DNA from: an uncultured Pseudomonadota bacterium
Lineage (GTDB): Bacteria; Pseudomonadota; Gammaproteobacteria; Steroidobacterales; Steroidobacteraceae
Reading direction: 5' to 3'
DNA: 20,781 nt
Assembly: GCA_903890265.1 (NCBI GenBank)
Contig: CAITAM010000139.1
Coordinates: 1-20,781, forward strand
The notes beneath the pieces were generated by a model. That model was not told the DNA's origin, searched no databases, and saw only the letters and a program-made list of their open reading frames with translations. Each line of letters begins with the position of its first letter. The first letter of the stretch is position 1. A program made the translations under genes and the position numbers. Positions 20,323 through 20,781 of this stretch are shown piece by piece.

Positions 20323-20781
20323 ATGCAGGGTCTGACGATCGAAGCGACGGACGTGGCGGTGCGGCTCGGCGCGGCGCTCTTGTGCGGCGCGGTCATCGGC
20401 ATCAACCGCGACCTGCACCGCAAGCCCGCCGGCGTGCGGACCTTCGGGCTCATGACCCTTGGCACCGCAGCGCTGACGGTGGCGCTCGCCCAGTACGGAG
20501 ATCCGTCGACCATTGGCCGTGCGGTGCAGGGCATGATCACCGGCATTGGTTTTCTCGGCGCCGGGATGATCGTGCGACCGGCGCGCGACAACGGCGCGGT
20601 GCACGGCCTGACGACGGCGGCCGCGGTCTGGCTGGCGGCGGCGCTCGCCATCCTCTGCGGTCTCGGGCTGGTCGTGCTGGCTGTCGCGGTGCTCGCCGTC
20701 GCGCTGCTGCTGCTCGTACTCGGTCAGCCGCTCGAGGAATTCTGCGCAGGGTTCTTCGCTGCGCGTGACGCAGCGCGCGCC
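20323..20781 (+). CDS. MgtC/SapB-family inner-membrane protein (partial at right edge)
   Basis: The first 153 codons of a gene that continues past the window without a stop. The start ATG 20323 follows a purine-rich AGGCGGGGTGGG. The protein has the MgtC signature: GINRDLHRKPAGVRTFGLMT at 26-45, ITGIGFLGAGMIVR at 72-85 and HGLTTAAAVWLAAALAI at 94-110, with about four hydrophobic helices between 13 and 133. An Asn stands where the family usually has Glu (IGxER), giving GINRD. Family members occur in magnesium limitation and acid or virulence responses, but many environmental homologues have unknown roles. No magnesium-sensing leader is visible in the 86-base upstream spacer. The C-terminal cytoplasmic domain, if present, lies outside. 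Confidence 0.88.
   Translation, partial: MQGLTIEATDVAVRLGAALLCGAVIGINRDLHRKPAGVRTFGLMTLGTAALTVALAQYGDPSTIGRAVQGMITGIGFLGAGMIVRPARDNGAVHGLTTAAAVWLAAALAILCGLGLVVLAVAVLAVALLLLVLGQPLEEFCAGFFAARDAARA

Noticed and set aside
20382..20768. 128-codon plus-strand frame at the right edge
   Set aside because: It is out of frame with the MgtC-family protein, which starts at 20323 and runs off the edge; the frame's residues are Arg/Ala/Gly-rich with no motif.
1..20781. Mobile element, prophage or defence island
   Set aside because: No transposase, integrase, terminal inverted repeats, attachment-site duplication, tRNA, CRISPR repeat or defence-associated domain was found on either strand, and gene content looks like ordinary chromosome.

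Overview
The window is GC-rich, densely coding chromosomal DNA of a Gram-negative proteobacterium. Evidence for this is an 825-residue TonB-dependent receptor, two lipoproteins or probable lipoproteins, and a drug pump with its own outer-membrane channel. The receptor's EEVVVTAQKR N-terminus and the TPR-type sulfotransferase tail beside it suggest a Steroidobacteraceae/Nevskiales-like gammaproteobacterium, with a sphingomonad-like alphaproteobacterium as the alternative. This is inference; no rRNA, tRNA or taxonomic marker is present. I see no CRISPR array, insertion sequence, integrase, phage gene or tRNA. No gap between genes exceeds about 215 bases.

Left part (1-7756). The 3' end of a TPR/sulfotransferase gene is followed by a TonB-dependent receptor on the plus strand. 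Facing them is a minus-strand set, dgcN-dgcA-bmt: a D-glutamate N-acetyltransferase (DUF1611), an enolase-superfamily N-acetyl-D-glutamate racemase (often annotated as a dipeptide epimerase), and a zinc betaine/homocysteine methyltransferase. A serine hydrolase of the beta-lactamase/S12 type is divergent from dgcN. The 145-base divergent spacer holds back-to-back candidate -10 boxes and an 18-base inverted repeat.

Middle (7757-12944). A 648-residue lipoprotein (DUF4382 plus DUF5666-like repeats) on the minus strand ends at a strong intrinsic terminator. Then come a stand-alone MdtD-like MFS exporter, a convergent glutathione S-transferase related to the LigE type, a divergent DUF1993 gene and a tiny two-helix membrane protein.

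Right part (12945-20781). A TetR regulator, a NodT/OprM-type outer-membrane factor, EmrA and EmrB form one tight operon behind a near-perfect palindromic operator candidate. This is a complete, probably self-regulated tripartite multidrug pump. Facing it is a minus-strand trio: a DUF2252 kinase-like protein, a small sugar-epimerase-like cupin, and a membrane-anchored protein with a proline/alanine tail. Divergent from the trio, an MgtC/SapB-family membrane protein runs off the right edge.

Nothing here amounts to a clearly new system. The most informative parts are the D-glutamate module with its divergent hydrolase, the operator architecture of the efflux operon, and the uncharacterised DUF2252-cupin-membrane protein trio. 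Long uninterrupted antisense frames occur opposite most genes and are taken as a side effect of high GC at third codon positions.
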